A stretch of 64,000 nucleotides of DNA from Dyadobacter sp. 3J3 (GTDB lineage Bacteria; Bacteroidota; Bacteroidia; Cytophagales; Spirosomataceae): positions 496,001 to 560,000 of the forward strand of contig NZ_VTOL01000003.1 in NCBI RefSeq assembly GCF_009801115.1, given 5' to 3'. The notes under the pieces are model-generated. The model had not been told where the DNA came from. It saw only the letters and a list, made by a program, of their open reading frames with translations, and did no database searches. Below are positions 8,927-18,772 of the stretch, one piece after another. Within the stretch, counting starts at the first letter, position 1. Every line of letters begins with the position of its first letter. The translations under genes and the position numbers were made by a program.

Positions 8927-9496
8927 ATGAAGAATTATTTCTTGATTTGTATTTCCGTATATGCAATTCTCTCAATTAGTGGCTGTCGTCAAGCACGTTA
9001 CATTACAGAAAGACACATAAAAACAGATATCGAAAAGCACGAAGTCGGAAAACAAAGTAACATTCGAACCTACAGCATTTTTAAAGGAAACACCATTGGT
9101 ATGTCTCGTTATATTGAGTTAACCGGCTACAAGCTGAATGGAGAAAAGGGTTTGATTGTTGGTGCTGATAGGAATTATATTACAAGAGTAAAATATAAAG
9201 GTGCCGTTGCTGTTTCAGAATATACCAACGTTGACTTTATACACCTCAACATTGATCAGACGAAAAGTATTCTATCGAACTATTCAGTATTGGTGGAAAA
9301 GATAAAAAATGAAAAACCACAAGTTAATGAAGAAGTTTATTACGACTTTACGGTTTCGAAGGATTGTTTCATAAGTTTCAGAAGAACAAACATGGGAAAC
9401 AACACCGAATACATCTACTTCTGGATTAATGGCGAGAAATATCAGCTGCGCACTGCTGTCTTGATTAATAGATTGAAGAAGTTTGTGGCTTACTGA
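8927..9496 (+). CDS. hypothetical lipoprotein
   Basis: The 189-residue product has a lipoprotein signal peptide (MKNYFLICISVYAILSISGC) with lipidation expected at Cys20. The mature part is mixed beta-rich sequence without a recognised domain. Position in a three-gene plus-strand run (8485, 8927, 9564) suggests an envelope-associated cargo group at the left of the island. Confidence 0.65.
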   Translation: MKNYFLICISVYAILSISGCRQARYITERHIKTDIEKHEVGKQSNIRTYSIFKGNTIGMSRYIELTGYKLNGEKGLIVGADRNYITRVKYKGAVAVSEYTNVDFIHLNIDQTKSILSNYSVLVEKIKNEKPQVNEEVYYDFTVSKDCFISFRRTNMGNNTEYIYFWINGEKYQLRTAVLINRLKKFVAY

Positions 9497-9563
9497 CAAA
9501 TAAAATAGTGAATTATATATCATTTACAAATTTGTAACCTACTTAAATTAAACCTCCTTTATT

Positions 9564-10136
9564 ATGAATGATGAATTTCCTGAGTCTGAATCAAGAAGAG
9601 CAGACTTGTGGGCAGGAAAAATGATACTTTATGCCTTTTTGATAGCTTGTGGATTACTTGGTGGAGGTGCTTTATATAGTGAGTTTGTCAATTCCGATGA
9701 TTCAGGAATCGTTAGTGATAATAATTCTACCGAAACATTAGAGGGGTTGTCGCCAGAATATTTAGGTGCATATAGTGGAATTCAACCGTCATATGGCGCT
9801 TATGTCAATGAAAGAGTTACCAGTACTACAATAGGGATTGCACCAGAATCAGTGTTTACATTTTGTTTTAGGTCAGATAATATAGTCTTATTACAACGTC
9901 ATATGGTAATGTCAGAAGGACCTGAGGAATATGTATGCAAAGGAACTTACGAAATACTTGAAAAAAGTAGTGGACGCACAAGAGTCAAATGTTCAATGGA
10001 TTGCCTCACCTATGGTAGAGATGTTTCCTACATTTTAAACATTCGTACTGGTGGTAAATCTGCGACGTTCGAAGACCCGTCTGAGTCAAAAGCACCAAAT
10101 TTTAAATTGGATAAATTGAAGTTCCCTTGTGAATGA
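9564..10136 (+). CDS. hypothetical single-pass membrane protein
   Basis: The 190-residue protein has a short polar N-terminus, one hydrophobic segment at about residues 20-42 (MILYAFLIACGLLGGGALY) and a soluble domain with three cysteines at about residues 123, 139 and 189. No family was recognised. It is the last gene of the plus-strand run and is followed by a hairpin terminator. Confidence 0.6.
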   Translation: MNDEFPESESRRADLWAGKMILYAFLIACGLLGGGALYSEFVNSDDSGIVSDNNSTETLEGLSPEYLGAYSGIQPSYGAYVNERVTSTTIGIAPESVFTFCFRSDNIVLLQRHMVMSEGPEEYVCKGTYEILEKSSGRTRVKCSMDCLTYGRDVSYILNIRTGGKSATFEDPSESKAPNFKLDKLKFPCE

Positions 10137-10207
10137 AATAATCAATCAGGATTGATAAGCATTTTGAAGTTGTTTAAACTTCATTAATATTAGTCAAAAT
10201 TAAATTC

Positions 10208-10258
10208 AGAGACCTAAATTATCTAACCTCATTTTATTGATAGATAAATTAGGTCTCT
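10208..10258. terminator. bidirectional hairpin terminator between convergent genes
   Basis: The arm AGAGACCTAAATTATCTA (10208-10225) pairs with its complement ending at 10258 with one mismatch; the loop is 15 bases. It separates the convergent genes ending at 10136 and 10344. Confidence 0.65.
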
Positions 10259-10343
10259 CTATCTTTTATCATAATTCCCCATTGAAATTACGATAGGTCA
10301 AACACCTTTAAATTTTTCCTGATAATATTAAATCTGTCAGACG

Positions 10344-10538
10344 CTATAAAATGCCATGACTATAATCAACGACTTCTAAAAAATCAGGGTAGGAATGAAA
10401 CCATATAATACCATCTTCATTCCTACTTTCTGTAACCGAATATATAACAACATTTCCACGATAATCAGTAGTACCTCCGGTAACTACTCCTTCTCTTCCC
10501 GTTCTACTGTCTCTTACTCTTCTATTAAATAGATTCAT
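10344..10538 (-). CDS. small hypothetical protein, SH3/KOW-like pattern
   Basis: From the ATG at 10538 this encodes 64 residues (MNLFNRRVRDSRTGREGVV...). The pattern of short beta strands (VRDSRTGREGVVTGG, NVVIYSV, FLEVVD) suggests a small SH3/KOW-type barrel, but no family was recognised. The longer frame from 10595 adds a hydrophobic AT-rich extension that is probably not coding. Confidence 0.45.
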   Translation of the reverse strand: MNLFNRRVRDSRTGREGVVTGGTTDYRGNVVIYSVTESRNEDGIIWFHSYPDFLEVVDYSHGIL

Positions 10539-10693
10539 GATTGTTTTTTTTAAAAAATTGAAATCTATTTTACTGAATATCAAAAGGATAAGCAAATTTT
10601 AATCGGCAAATTTTAGATATTTTTTAATTTTAAGAAAATCTCTAAAAGATATTTTACTTTGTCTATTAGATTGATTAACCGAATCATGTTTTC

Positions 10694-11386
10694 TTACTCC
10701 TTCACCCGCTCCACCCGCTCATTCAACTCCTTCCAATTTGGAACATGCGTTGACAGTTCTGCCCAAAATTGTTTTGAGTGATCTTTTACCTTCGTGTGGC
10801 AGAGTTCGTGTATGATCAAATAATCGATCAAAGAATACGGGAGTTTGACCGCTGCGGGATTTATCGTGATGATGTTTTTTCCGGAACAATTCCCCCAGCT
10901 TTTTTCAAGTTTACGAAACCGTAGACCTGCGTATTCCAAACCAGTTTGCCTAGACAACTTCTTAAATCTTGGTGTAATCCTTTCGACCGCACGTTCCTGA
11001 TAAAATATTTCAATAGCAGCTTTTATCTCGGTTTGACTTACCTCTGGAAAAGGTAAAAGCACGCTGAACTTTGAGTGATTAAAATCAATCTTTGGTGCTT
11101 TTAATTCTTTCCGTATGATAACTTCCGTATAGTAAGAACGTCCCAGGTACTGAATTCGAGAACCTGTTACTATTTTTTCGTCTTCCTTTGAAGAAACCAA
11201 TTCAAGTTTGTCCAGAATCCATTTTGCTTTTTTAAGAATCAGCTGGTCTGACTTTTCCGGTGCAACGGGTTTTCCTTTGAGAACAACCCCTTCATTTTTT
11301 TCAACCGTTATATAATGTGATTTCAAACTTTCATTTTCATGAAAGCTATACTCAATAAAGGTTGACCCGTACTTTACCTTACGCAT
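10694..11386 (-). CDS. YgjP-like (DUF45/WLM-type) zinc metallopeptidase associated with type I RM
   Basis: The 230-residue protein carries the zinc-binding signature HELCH (193-197) with a third histidine at 203 (KDHSKQFW), characteristic of the YgjP/DUF45 metallopeptidase-like family related to SprT. Genes of this family are often found next to hsdR, and here the start overlaps the end of hsdR by 8 bp, so it is the last gene of the hsd operon. Its role in restriction is not established; protein turnover of the restriction complex or DNA-protein repair are possibilities. Confidence 0.85.
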   Translation of the reverse strand: MRKVKYGSTFIEYSFHENESLKSHYITVEKNEGVVLKGKPVAPEKSDQLILKKAKWILDKLELVSSKEDEKIVTGSRIQYLGRSYYTEVIIRKELKAPKIDFNHSKFSVLLPFPEVSQTEIKAAIEIFYQERAVERITPRFKKLSRQTGLEYAGLRFRKLEKSWGNCSGKNIITINPAAVKLPYSLIDYLIIHELCHTKVKDHSKQFWAELSTHVPNWKELNERVERVKE

Positions 11387-14300
11387 TTTTATTTTTTCTT
11401 AAAACTTCAATCAGTTCCTTAGCTTTGGACTTCGCCTCCACTCTCTCCATCTTGGTTTTAAGATAACGAATTAATTTGTTTTCAATGTCATTGATCACCA
11501 TTCCTTTTCCTTCCCAACCTACAATATTCAGTTCACCAGAAATCAAGTCAAAGAGTGTCCGGGTAGCGGCTTCTGCGTCACCGTTGTAAATCGTTTTCAT
11601 TGACGAATAAACAGCACGCTGCTGTTCTGTTACAAAACCTTTTTGTTCTCCCTCTTTTTGAGATTGAATAATTTCATCCTGGATCTTTTCAAATTCTGCT
11701 AATAATGACAATTGCGAAATTCGTCCTTCTTCATGTTCTTTTATAAGTGCTTCCAGTCTCTCAGCGAGTGGTCGGTAAAAATCCGGATTTTTGTCAATGC
11801 TGACTTTTATAATATGTTTGAGATGATTCCTCATCTTCAATTCCTTTGTTGCAGGTGATGCGTTCTGAATTTCTTCTTTAAACTTTTCGCGGTCAATGAT
11901 CGAAATAGGTTCCATAAGAAGGTTTTTGACACCTGACGATTTCAAATGTTCATCAATAATTCCTTGGAGCAGCAAGCTTTCATCCTTACTGATATTGAAA
12001 TTATCATCATCAGGATAAGCATTACGCGCCGTTTTCTTGATCTGGTTGAACAATTTGAAATCATCAAAAAATCGCATTGCTTTTACATCCGGTAACACAA
12101 TACCAATCGACTTGTTAAACTGCTTCAACAAATCTTTAAAGGAATCACGTTTATCCAAAGGTTCAATATACAGAACAGCGCCGTCGATATATTTTACTCT
12201 GTTATATGCTCTGTCTACTTTCATAGGTCTGAAAAAATCTACCAGTTTGGTATGATTCATTTCAAGTTTTGGAAATTCTTCACTGATATTTTTTAGTATG
12301 TCGTCAGGTCGAATATCTCCTGAAAAGATTTTTAAAGCTTCCAGAAGGTGACTTGTGATACCATTATAATCAATGATGTATCCAGCGTTTTTACGTTTCC
12401 CACTGCGGTTTACACGCGCAATTGCTTGTAAAAGTGTATGCTCTTTTAGTGGTTTATCCAGATACAGACAAGACGCAATTGGCGCATCATATCCGGTGAG
12501 CAACATATCTGAAACGATCAGAATTGCAGTGTTATCGAATTTTTTCTTTCCGGATTTCTCTGTTTCTCCTTCATTCCCAAAGGGTAGTTTGTAATAATCC
12601 GTCGCATCTTTTATGTCTTCCGGAGCGACAACCCATAGCGGTTTTATGTCGTCAGGATTATTTCTGTTCCATTCCAGCGTTCCGTAATATTCCTTAGCAA
12701 TATCATCTTCCTTTGGAATACCAAAACTCACAATCACTTTTGTATCAAAATTGTGTACTCCTTGTGCTTTTAGTTTTTCAAATGCTTGTTTATATCGAAC
12801 CGCTGCAAACCTTCCATCACATACAAACAGTGCTTTGTGACCGTCAGGAAATATCTTTTTCTGATAATGATCGATCGCATGAACAGCAATCTGGCTAATT
12901 CTTTCTGTTGAAAACTGGTATTTCCGTAACGCTTCCTGTTTCAGTTTCCCTTTCTTCTCTTCTTTCTCCTGACCAAATTTTGCTTCAAACTCAGCATCCA
13001 GTTCTTCTTTGCGAATATCAAGTTTTGCTATTCCCTCATCATATAATAGCTCCACGGTCGCGCCATCAGCAACAGAATCTTTTATGGTATAAACATCGAT
13101 ATATTCACCACCGTAAAATTCTCCCAGGGTTGATTTGTCTTCCTTGGAAATGGGTGTACCCGTAAATGCAATGAATTTTGCATGTGGTAAAGCTGTACGC
13201 ATGAAGGATGCAAGAAATCCGTAATGTGTACGGTGTGCTTCATCTACCAGAACAAAAAGATTCTCCTTTTTGGAAAGTTCTTCCAATATCACTTCTTCAC
13301 GGTCACGCTCGATCCACTTTCCTTCTTCCAGTATTTTAGTAACCTTTATTAGTGTGTTACCCTGTATATGTTTTTCAATCCTAACTTTCTCCTTCTCCTC
13401 TTCCTGAGTCTGATCTTCCTCAACAGTTGCTTCTTTATCCGTTTCCTGAAATTTCTGAATCGTGGTGGTAATAATTCCACCATAGTCATTCCGTAACAAT
13501 TTCTCCAGGTGTTTTACGGAACTCGCACGTTTTACGTTTAGCAGACCGACATTTTGAAAGGTATTACTAATCTGACTATCCAAATCTACGCGGTCTGTCA
13601 TAATGATCACCGTCGGATTTCCAAAACCGTATTCCGGTGCCTGTAATTTCCTTGTTACATACGCCATTGTGATAGACTTACCGGAACCTTGTGTGTGCCA
13701 CACGACACCACCATGTCCCTGTTGAAGTTTCTCAATGGTATTATTGGTAGCACGAATCTGCTGATACCTCGGAAGTTTTTTGATAACGCGTCCTTCTTCT
13801 TTTTCGAAAATGACGAAGTGACGGATAATGTCCAGGAGTTTGTCTTTCTGGAAAAGATGGCAAATTAATTTATCCTGTTCCGTTTCAATGTTGTCTACAA
13901 TTTCATCTTTGGGTGTGCGGAACACAGAATAAAAAGCTTGTGGAGAATTGATTGCACCATACCGACCACCAACTTTCCAAATACCAGCACATATTTGATT
14001 GTAATGAAAAAGACGTTCATTCAAATCCTGATAGGTATTAAGATCACTAAAAGCAGAATCCCATGCGGTGGTTGCAGATGGTGCTTTACATTCCAATACA
14101 CCAACAGGAATACCATTGACATAAACGACCAGATCAGGAATGGAATGATTACCAATCCTGCTGAGGTACCGAAACTGGTTTACGACAAGAAAATCATTGT
14201 TTTCCGGATTTTGATAATCTATAAATGAAACAGAATGAAACTCTTCCTCTCCGTTAAAGTCCTGTTTCAGCGTGAGATTTGCACCTTTGATAAGCTCCCA

Positions 14301-14546
14301 AATCTGTTGATTGATCTCCATCAGAGAGGAACCCTGAACAGTTGTCAGTTTATCATACGCTTTGTACAAATTCTCATTGCTAATCCAGGGATTAAGTTTT
14401 TGAATAGCAGTTATAACCCTGTCTTTCAAAATCACCTCAGAGAAATCCTTACGTTCATCTATTTCAGCACCATTGATGTATTGGTATCCCAGCTGTTGAA
14501 ATAACTGAATAGCAGGAAGCTCACTTTTCAAATATTCTTCACTCAT
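11379..14546 (-). CDS. hsdR: type I restriction enzyme endonuclease subunit HsdR
   Basis: This 1055-residue protein is the translocase/nuclease subunit of a type I restriction system. The N-terminal PD-(D/E)xK nuclease shows Asp138 and E152-x-K154 (IPDLVV...VLECKAP). It is followed by an SF2 motor with Walker A HTQGSGKS (285-291), the DEAH box in FVLVDEAHRTHYG, and motif FTGTP. The C-terminal helical region is complete. It cleaves unmethylated DNA after ATP-driven translocation, guided by HsdM/HsdS encoded just upstream (22-bp gap to hsdS). There is no sign of decay. Confidence 0.95.
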   Translation of the reverse strand: MSEEYLKSELPAIQLFQQLGYQYINGAEIDERKDFSEVILKDRVITAIQKLNPWISNENLYKAYDKLTTVQGSSLMEINQQIWELIKGANLTLKQDFNGEEEFHSVSFIDYQNPENNDFLVVNQFRYLSRIGNHSIPDLVVYVNGIPVGVLECKAPSATTAWDSAFSDLNTYQDLNERLFHYNQICAGIWKVGGRYGAINSPQAFYSVFRTPKDEIVDNIETEQDKLICHLFQKDKLLDIIRHFVIFEKEEGRVIKKLPRYQQIRATNNTIEKLQQGHGGVVWHTQGSGKSITMAYVTRKLQAPEYGFGNPTVIIMTDRVDLDSQISNTFQNVGLLNVKRASSVKHLEKLLRNDYGGIITTTIQKFQETDKEATVEEDQTQEEEKEKVRIEKHIQGNTLIKVTKILEEGKWIERDREEVILEELSKKENLFVLVDEAHRTHYGFLASFMRTALPHAKFIAFTGTPISKEDKSTLGEFYGGEYIDVYTIKDSVADGATVELLYDEGIAKLDIRKEELDAEFEAKFGQEKEEKKGKLKQEALRKYQFSTERISQIAVHAIDHYQKKIFPDGHKALFVCDGRFAAVRYKQAFEKLKAQGVHNFDTKVIVSFGIPKEDDIAKEYYGTLEWNRNNPDDIKPLWVVAPEDIKDATDYYKLPFGNEGETEKSGKKKFDNTAILIVSDMLLTGYDAPIASCLYLDKPLKEHTLLQAIARVNRSGKRKNAGYIIDYNGITSHLLEALKIFSGDIRPDDILKNISEEFPKLEMNHTKLVDFFRPMKVDRAYNRVKYIDGAVLYIEPLDKRDSFKDLLKQFNKSIGIVLPDVKAMRFFDDFKLFNQIKKTARNAYPDDDNFNISKDESLLLQGIIDEHLKSSGVKNLLMEPISIIDREKFKEEIQNASPATKELKMRNHLKHIIKVSIDKNPDFYRPLAERLEALIKEHEEGRISQLSLLAEFEKIQDEIIQSQKEGEQKGFVTEQQRAVYSSMKTIYNGDAEAATRTLFDLISGELNIVGWEGKGMVINDIENKLIRYLKTKMERVEAKSKAKELIEVLRKNKNA

Positions 14547-14568
14547 AACGGAGGGTTGAGTTTGGATT

Positions 14569-15801
14569 CTATACAGCTGTTAATTCAGGTTGAACAACTC
14601 TTACTTTTCCTGTGAGTAGTTGCTGCATTAGTCCTTTTTTTAACTCTTCGTGAACACCTTTTTTTTCTTTTAGAATGCTCAATTTGTCATTAATTGTACT
14701 TAAAACATTTGAAATTTCTTTTTGTTCAGATAGGGAAGGTAACGGTATTGGAATTTTGGATAAAGCATTCTTTGTCAGCTTATACCTTCCGGCGCCTTGA
14801 CGAGTCAAAAATGTAGTAAGTTCACGCTGATTGAAGTAATAGAAAAACCATTCAGTAATGCTGTTACTACCACCTTGAATTAAATGTGCGTGATTATTGA
14901 CATTGAATTTTCCTTCAATAAGCAAAGTCATTGGCCACTCGTTCCATTTTAAAAAATGATCACCGTCTTCTCCAATAAGAGCGTATTTTCCGTTCACCCG
15001 ATATTCATTAATATAGTCTTGAATTTTAGTCGGTCCGTAATATGGATAATTCCCCGGAATTGTCTTCCTTAAATCTCTATTAATTGGAAATCTAAGATTA
15101 TTACAAATATTAAAAGCTTCTCCAACAGAACTAACTTTCCAATTTTCAGGAATCTCACCCAACACAGAATCCTGAAACTTCGTATGACCAATACCACGCG
15201 TCAGCAGTTTTTGCATTAACCCTTTTTTGAGTTCTTTCGTCTGGGTGATTTGTGCATCAATGACTTCTATCTTTTCATCAACGGTGCTGAGGATGGTTGC
15301 GATTTTTTGTTGTTCTGATTGCTGCTTAGGGACAATGATTTTAAAATTTTCAAATTGATTCCGAGATAAATAAGCTATTGTTGTTCCAGAAGAAAGAGTA
15401 TTAAGTAACACTTTGGACTCTATCATTTTATAATAAAGAAAAAGTGTATTTGTAAATTCTTTGGGATATAAGCCTATAAAAGTTTGATTTGTGATTAATG
15501 GCTTTCTTGTTATTGCGCACCTACCTAAATCAGCACTGCATGAAACAAGCACAGTCCCAACAGGATATACTTTGAGATTCATGTTGGAAATGATTTCTTG
15601 ACTTACTTTACGACCACTCTTTGATCCAGAAAGGTATATTCCATTAAAATCTTCAATTCTACACCAAGGAATATCTCCGTCGAAAACTTTGGGTTTATCA
15701 CGCATGGGAACAATAAATTCTGCTACAATATCCTGCAATTTTACTACTTGCCAATCCAAGGGAATTTCTCCCAACTCTGTCATTTTATACCCCTCCTTCA
15801 T
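14569..15801 (-). CDS. hsdS: type I restriction enzyme specificity subunit HsdS
   Basis: The 410-residue protein has the usual two half-subunits. Target recognition domain 1 (about 1-150) begins with LGEIPLDWQVVKL, and domain 2 (about 215-350) with LGEIPENWKVSSVGE. Each half ends in a helical spacer: VDEKIEVIDAQITQTKELKKGLMQKLLT and the matching INDKLSIL...ELKKGLMQQLLT. The two domains together determine a bipartite recognition sequence, which cannot be predicted by eye. The start codon overlaps the hsdM stop by 4 bp. Confidence 0.94.
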   Translation of the reverse strand: MKEGYKMTELGEIPLDWQVVKLQDIVAEFIVPMRDKPKVFDGDIPWCRIEDFNGIYLSGSKSGRKVSQEIISNMNLKVYPVGTVLVSCSADLGRCAITRKPLITNQTFIGLYPKEFTNTLFLYYKMIESKVLLNTLSSGTTIAYLSRNQFENFKIIVPKQQSEQQKIATILSTVDEKIEVIDAQITQTKELKKGLMQKLLTRGIGHTKFQDSVLGEIPENWKVSSVGEAFNICNNLRFPINRDLRKTIPGNYPYYGPTKIQDYINEYRVNGKYALIGEDGDHFLKWNEWPMTLLIEGKFNVNNHAHLIQGGSNSITEWFFYYFNQRELTTFLTRQGAGRYKLTKNALSKIPIPLPSLSEQKEISNVLSTINDKLSILKEKKGVHEELKKGLMQQLLTGKVRVVQPELTAV

Positions 15802-17384
15802 AATCCCAATTCCATTAAAAAAGCGGATAATTTCTCATCAATTTCCTTTTCCTTAGCTTCAAGTTCGAGTATAGTGTTCTTCACCTGATGAAGATCCACT
15901 TCGGATTCCGGTTCGCTGGTATCAATATACCTGCTGATGTTGAGGTTAAAATCATTATCCGTGATTTCCTTACTTTCAACCAATCTGGCAAACTTGTCAT
16001 TGGGAGCTTCTGCTTCTATACCGTAAGCAAAGTAATCATAGGTGGAAACGATTTTCTGAATGTGTGCTTCCTGCAATTCATTCTGGTTTTTACCTTCCTT
16101 AAATTCACCACTGGCATCAATGATGATCAACTTATTTTCCAGGTGTGCAGGTTTGGTTTTATTGATGATCCAGATACTTGCGGGAATACCCGTGTTGTAA
16201 AACAATGCGGATGGTAAACCAACTATTCCTTCAATAAGGTCAGCTCTTAATAATTTCTCCCGTATACTTCCCTCTGTACCACTTCTGAACAGTGTACCAT
16301 GCGGAAGTACCACACCTGCTTTTCCATCCTGTTTCAATACAGCAATCATGTGTTGCAGAAATGCAAGATCAGCATAACCACGCGGAGGTATTCCATATTG
16401 GAATCTCCCAAAAGGATCTACGACTTTTTGGTAATTTGGTGAAATCTTTTTCTCGTTACCATCCTTATCAAGTTTCACTTCCTGACTGTTTTCCAGCGGT
16501 GTCCACCAACCATCTTGTGAAAATGGAGGATTTGCTATAACTCTGTCAAAAAGCATTAATTCGTTATGCTCGTCCCGGTGTTTAGGATCATTTAATGTAT
16601 CTCCTTTACGTAAATCTGCATCGTTGTAATTATGAAGGAGCATATTCATCTTACCAATCGCCCACGTACCAAGGTTTTTCTCCTGTCCGTAAAGGGAAAT
16701 ATTGATATTCGCTCCAACTTTTCCATCTGGTAGTTCTGCTACATACTTAGCAGATTCAATGAGCATACCACCACTTCCACATGTAGGGTCGTATACCTTT
16801 TGTTTTGGTTGAGGTTTGATCAGCTGCACAATGGTTTGTACCACTCCTCGGGGAGAATAAAATTCACCTCCCTTCTTACCTGCGTCGTCCGCAAACTGTT
16901 TGATCAGGTATTCATAAGCATCACCGAGTAAATCAGGCGTATATAAATCCTGGTTTTTAAGACTGTATTTATTAAAATGACTGAGTAATCTTTGAAGCAC
17001 CTCTTCACTAAGCTTTTCCTTATCACCAAATTTGGTTGAAGTGAGTACACCTTCAAGATTGTTAAGTCCATTGTTGTTTTCACGTTCAATCGCTGCAAAT
17101 GCAATATCCAACGCAATACCAATATTCTCTGTGAATTTCTTTAATTCATCCCAACGTGCTTCCACCGGCACTTTGAAAAAGGTTTCATCCTCTGCATCTT
17201 CACGTGAAATACCATCACGTTCAATAATAGCATCTACCTCCTCTGTGTGCACGTCATTAACACGTTTCAGGAAAAGTAAACCAAAAATGTAATTCTTAAA
17301 ATCGGAGCTATCAATGCTCCCACGCAATATATTAGCAGAATCCCATAACCAGGATTCAAGGGTTTGTAAGTCAAGTTTGGACAT
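15798..17384 (-). CDS. hsdM: type I restriction enzyme DNA methyltransferase subunit HsdM
   Basis: This is the N6-adenine methyltransferase subunit (528 residues). It has an HsdM_N helical domain (about 5-140), the AdoMet-binding motif DPTCGSGG (199-206) and the catalytic NPPF (285-288). It modifies the host recognition sites together with HsdS and forms the restriction complex with HsdR. I chose the ATG at 17384 (MSKLDLQTLESWLWDSANILRG) because family similarity begins there; a longer frame from 17429 adds a non-conserved leader. It is the first gene of the hsd operon. Confidence 0.95.
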   Translation of the reverse strand: MSKLDLQTLESWLWDSANILRGSIDSSDFKNYIFGLLFLKRVNDVHTEEVDAIIERDGISREDAEDETFFKVPVEARWDELKKFTENIGIALDIAFAAIERENNNGLNNLEGVLTSTKFGDKEKLSEEVLQRLLSHFNKYSLKNQDLYTPDLLGDAYEYLIKQFADDAGKKGGEFYSPRGVVQTIVQLIKPQPKQKVYDPTCGSGGMLIESAKYVAELPDGKVGANINISLYGQEKNLGTWAIGKMNMLLHNYNDADLRKGDTLNDPKHRDEHNELMLFDRVIANPPFSQDGWWTPLENSQEVKLDKDGNEKKISPNYQKVVDPFGRFQYGIPPRGYADLAFLQHMIAVLKQDGKAGVVLPHGTLFRSGTEGSIREKLLRADLIEGIVGLPSALFYNTGIPASIWIINKTKPAHLENKLIIIDASGEFKEGKNQNELQEAHIQKIVSTYDYFAYGIEAEAPNDKFARLVESKEITDNDFNLNISRYIDTSEPESEVDLHQVKNTILELEAKEKEIDEKLSAFLMELGL

Positions 17385-17502
17385 TTGGAAATTTGAGCAG
17401 CGGGTATTGTTAAATTCAAAAAGGAACAATATACAGCAAATTACTTTTCTCTGCTTGAAAATTTTGAAAGTGAAATAAGGTGAGTACCGTTAACTAAGTT
17501 TA

Positions 17503-17547
17503 CCCAACCAAGACAGTAGATGTATATGGGGGAATGTTTTGGTTGGG
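17503..17547. repeat. palindromic island repeat, copy 2
   Basis: Arms CCCAACCA (17503-17510) and TGGTTGGG (17540-17547) are 29 bp apart. The match extends to ACCCAACCAAGACA against its near-complement (13 of 14). The centre is TATAT. It lies in the divergent region between hsdM and the next plus-strand cluster. Confidence 0.8.
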
Positions 17548-17644
17548 TGGGATTACTATAATTAATTTAGTTCTACCAAAAGGCAAAAAAAAACTTAACA
17601 GAAACTGAAGTAAATTAGGTACTTAAATACTCATTTTCTAAAAT

Positions 17645-18031
17645 ATGTCAGTGAAAGTAAAAAGACCCCCAATGTGGAAAATGGTAAAAGAGGCAGTAGA
17701 CTTCTACGGTGGAAATACTAGCCATGATCAAGTTCATGATTACATTCATAAACAGTGGGACTACGTTGGAGAAAAAAAATCTGATGGAAGTGTTGATCCC
17801 GTAAAGAAAGGTACAATATACGCCAAACTTAGAATTTTGGCTGTCAATGTGCCTGAGAGAGTAAGTTATTGGGAAAACCTTAAACCAAGATTAACAGACT
17901 CAGGATCAAACTATGACCTATTATTCTCCATGGACAATTCAGAAATCATGTTTTATGATATTAATATTCATGGAGTTTGGGAGATATACATTGCTGATAC
18001 GGGTAGATTAGACATTCGTAAAGTAAAATAA
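17645..18031 (+). CDS. winged-helix-like protein (DUF7669-type)
   Basis: The 128-residue protein begins with MWKMVKEAVDFYGGNTSHDQVHDYI and continues with GTIYAKLRILAVNVPERVSYWENL. This is the pattern of the small winged-helix domain (DUF7669-like) that I know mainly as an N-terminal module of restriction endonucleases. Here it stands alone, followed by a beta-rich tail (EIMFYDINIHGVWEIYIAD). It opens the plus-strand cluster that runs to 23302 and lies about 260 bp from hsdM, divergently. DNA binding is inferred. Confidence 0.6.
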   Translation: MSVKVKRPPMWKMVKEAVDFYGGNTSHDQVHDYIHKQWDYVGEKKSDGSVDPVKKGTIYAKLRILAVNVPERVSYWENLKPRLTDSGSNYDLLFSMDNSEIMFYDINIHGVWEIYIADTGRLDIRKVK

Positions 18032-18143
18032 AAGAGTGGTTAAGCATGGGACAAAAATCACACGACAATTGGAAAGGTGCGTAGATTTACCTATTTCAAT
18101 ATTTTAAATAATTCTTATTTTAATCCTATAATTATTCCTTTTT

Positions 18144-18560
18144 ATGTTTTGGATATTAACTGTCATCGTAGTTGTTGCATACATAGGGTTCAATTTTTTC
18201 AATTCTTTAAATAAGGATGAAAACGATTTACAGCATCAATCCGTAAGTGAAAAATTTGCCGTTATTGTTAACATACTGAATGATGCAGCATTTAATGGGT
18301 CAGGACAAGTGACTCACATTGATAAAAGAGAATTTAACTTATATGATGGCTCAAATCAAATAATTAAATTTCAGTACAGTACCGGAAGTTTAACTATTAC
18401 CTGGAAATATAAATACTACCAAAAAGAAATAGTGCACGAAAGAAACTTTTCCGAATCTCGAAACCTAAGTATTTTTGACCAGCAAAAAATAGCTAAGTCA
18501 ATGATAGTAGAAATGAAACAAATAGTAGAAAAACACAAAAAAGATGTTCTTGGCATGTAA
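18144..18560 (+). CDS. hypothetical N-terminally anchored membrane protein
   Basis: The 138-residue protein has one N-terminal transmembrane segment (MFWILTVIVVVAYIGFNFF) and a soluble part with a beta-rich region (residues about 45-95) and a lysine-rich C-terminal helix. No domain was recognised. It stands 112 bp after the winged-helix gene in the same direction. Confidence 0.55.
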   Translation: MFWILTVIVVVAYIGFNFFNSLNKDENDLQHQSVSEKFAVIVNILNDAAFNGSGQVTHIDKREFNLYDGSNQIIKFQYSTGSLTITWKYKYYQKEIVHERNFSESRNLSIFDQQKIAKSMIVEMKQIVEKHKKDVLGM

Positions 18561-18772
18561 AAAATATAATTCTTCAAATATGATTAAATTATTCTGCATG
18601 CATTAAATAAGCGCATTACCTTCACATTACAGGTTTGTATCAGTGAAAATTCATCACCACAAAAAACTGTATCAAGTCTATTGTCTAATTTTCTCCCAAA
18701 AAAAGCTACAGAAGTATAGAGCTGGAGCATCATATTTTAGTTGAATATTCCATAAATCATAAAAAATTTACC

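Noticed and set aside
14569..15801. Phase-variable hsdS shuffling
   Set aside because: The two spacer repeats inside hsdS are ordinary protein features. No second hsdS, inverted partial copy or invertase gene lies nearby.
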